Source: a virus. From it: DNA of 38,290 bases. The stretch's first letter is position 1, and each line of letters begins with the position of its first letter. Below are positions 37,615 to 38,290 of this stretch, piece by piece. The DNA lies in IMG/VR virus record IMGVR_UViG_3300032087_002194, positions 1 to 38,290 of that record; one strand, given 5' to 3'. The notes beneath the pieces were generated by a model, which saw only the letters and a program-made list of their open reading frames with translations, searched no databases and was not told the DNA's origin. The translations under genes and the position numbers were made by a program.

Positions 37615-38205
37615 CTATTCGGCGGCGGCGAGAGCCTTGATGGCGCTCATTTGGGTGGGGTTGAGGCGTGTGATCTTGTCCTCGAATCCGCTGCTGATGG
37701 CGTGATCGACCTGCTTACTGAGCACCTCAATCTTTTTAATGATCGCGTCGTAATGCTTCTCAATGTTTTCGTTGGTCTCGTAGACGTCAACCTTGCGGAC
37801 AGTCATCGACTTGGGATCGGGCACGATCGCGATGCCTACAGCGACTGAGACATAGAGCGCCGCTTTCTTCAGGTTGCCCAGAACTGAGTTTTCAGTGACA
37901 GGCTTTTTCCCGAGACTGATTAGGTGCGAGTTGATGTCGGCAACGATGTCTGCGATGAGCACGTCGTTGGCACGGTCCCCGCGTGTGGCCAGAAGCCCAC
38001 GGGCCTCGGCCACATACAAAGCGCGGAGTGGGGCGGAGAGGTCGTTGCCCTTCCAGCAGAAATGCTCCCAGGATTCAGCAGCGAGAAGCAAAGAGCTGAG
38101 CCCATGTTGACTCTTGAGATGCTCGCCTAGATCGAGAGGAGAGATGTCGAGGGCTTGGCCAACTTGGGGGGCCGCTTTTTCGCGGCGGGGCAGCGTGATC
38201 GGCAT
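37615..38205 (-). CDS. unknown protein, 196 aa, behind the operator array
   Basis: I use the ATG at 38205 (MPITLPRREKAAPQVGQALD) because the promoter's expected transcription start lies just upstream; a longer frame would run into the promoter. The helical protein includes LGEHLKSQHGLSSLLLAAES, LIADIVADINSHLISLGKKP and a coiled-coil-like ENIEKHYDAIIKKIEVLSKQ. No recognised family. As the first gene of the operon it may be the early regulator or a replication initiator, given the array of repeats in front. Confidence 0.6.
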   Translation of the reverse strand: MPITLPRREKAAPQVGQALDISPLDLGEHLKSQHGLSSLLLAAESWEHFCWKGNDLSAPLRALYVAEARGLLATRGDRANDVLIADIVADINSHLISLGKKPVTENSVLGNLKKAALYVSVAVGIAIVPDPKSMTVRKVDVYETNENIEKHYDAIIKKIEVLSKQVDHAISSGFEDKITRLNPTQMSAIKALAAAE

Positions 38206-38221
38206 CGTGCCAATTAAAAAG

Positions 38222-38290
38222 ACGCTCCGCAGCGTACAGACGCTTTTTAGCGTTGTCAACGTGCAGAGCATCACGACGCTAAGTAGCGAT
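38222..38290 (-). repeat. 18-bp operator/iteron array with embedded promoter
   Basis: Inverted repeats ACGCT-N4-AGCGT occur at 38222-38235, 38240-38253 and 38276-38289 (last base mismatched), with a degenerate copy at 38258-38271; starts are exactly 18 bp apart. They overlap a minus-strand promoter: -35 TTGACA (38254-38259), 17-bp spacer, -10 TACGCT (38231-38236). The array may continue past the right edge. Confidence 0.75.

Noticed and set aside
1-38290. Prophage with integration functions
   Set aside because: No integrase, excisionase or att-like direct repeats were found in the window; lysogeny genes could exist outside it.

Overview
This window is a tailed-phage (siphovirus, lambda-type tail) genome segment. 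I infer a cyanobacterial host, probably a picocyanobacterium of the Synechococcus/Cyanobium kind. The reasons are a sigma factor with the YL-x-EIGR and LLT-x-DEEI motifs of cyanobacterial primary/group 2 sigma factors, and a set of secreted and membrane proteins (about 6.8-11.3 kb) that I recognise from memory as resembling uncharacterised marine cyanophage proteins. That is recall, not a search. The DNA looks GC-rich by eye. I saw no integrase, no excisionase, no tRNA, no CRISPR array and no photosynthesis gene; a replicative polymerase and helicase must lie outside the window if the phage has them.

Layout. (1) 1-5234, plus strand: an early region of small, mostly unknown genes, then RusA resolvase, an Erf-type annealing protein, a possible ssDNA-binding-like protein and the sigma-70 family factor. 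Four of the small genes are preceded by the same module: a promoter overlapping a CCACA-N2-TGTGG-type operator, then an RNA hairpin with a conserved GGGA loop. (2) 5187-11301: an accessory and lysis region with frequent strand switches. It holds a C39-like cysteine peptidase (endolysin candidate), small membrane proteins, three signal-peptide proteins on the plus strand, a proline-rich membrane protein, an outer-membrane beta-barrel-like protein and small basic proteins. (3) 11333-35860, minus strand and read right to left: the complete late module. The order is TerS, TerL, portal, MuF-like head protein with an ADP-ribosyltransferase (ART) domain, small basic proteins, scaffold, major capsid protein, decoration protein, head-tail connectors, tail terminator, tail tube, G/GT chaperones with a -1 frameshift, tape measure, M, L, K, I, J, and then several fibre and fibre-assembly genes including an S74 chaperone-tipped fibre. 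(4) 35899-38290, minus strand: small zinc-binding-like and ribbon-helix-helix proteins and two larger unknown genes. The last sits behind a strong sigma-70 promoter buried in an array of 18-bp-spaced palindromes.

How it works together (inference). Early plus-strand genes are switched by a shared repressor or activator acting at the repeated operators. The sigma factor at the end of that region is separated from the upstream genes by a strong terminator that stops 5 nt before its start codon, so its production may need readthrough or antitermination. Its likely job is to redirect host RNA polymerase to phage promoters. The late minus-strand genes then build a siphovirus particle; at about 0.15 nm per tape-measure residue the tail should be near 125 nm.

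The items most worth a second look are the repeated operator plus GGGA-hairpin module, an in-frame amber codon that cuts the ART domain before its catalytic glutamates, the terminator abutting the sigma gene, the 18-bp operator array at the right edge, and the secreted/membrane cassette including a protein whose signal peptide is encoded inside the preceding gene with no ordinary start codon.
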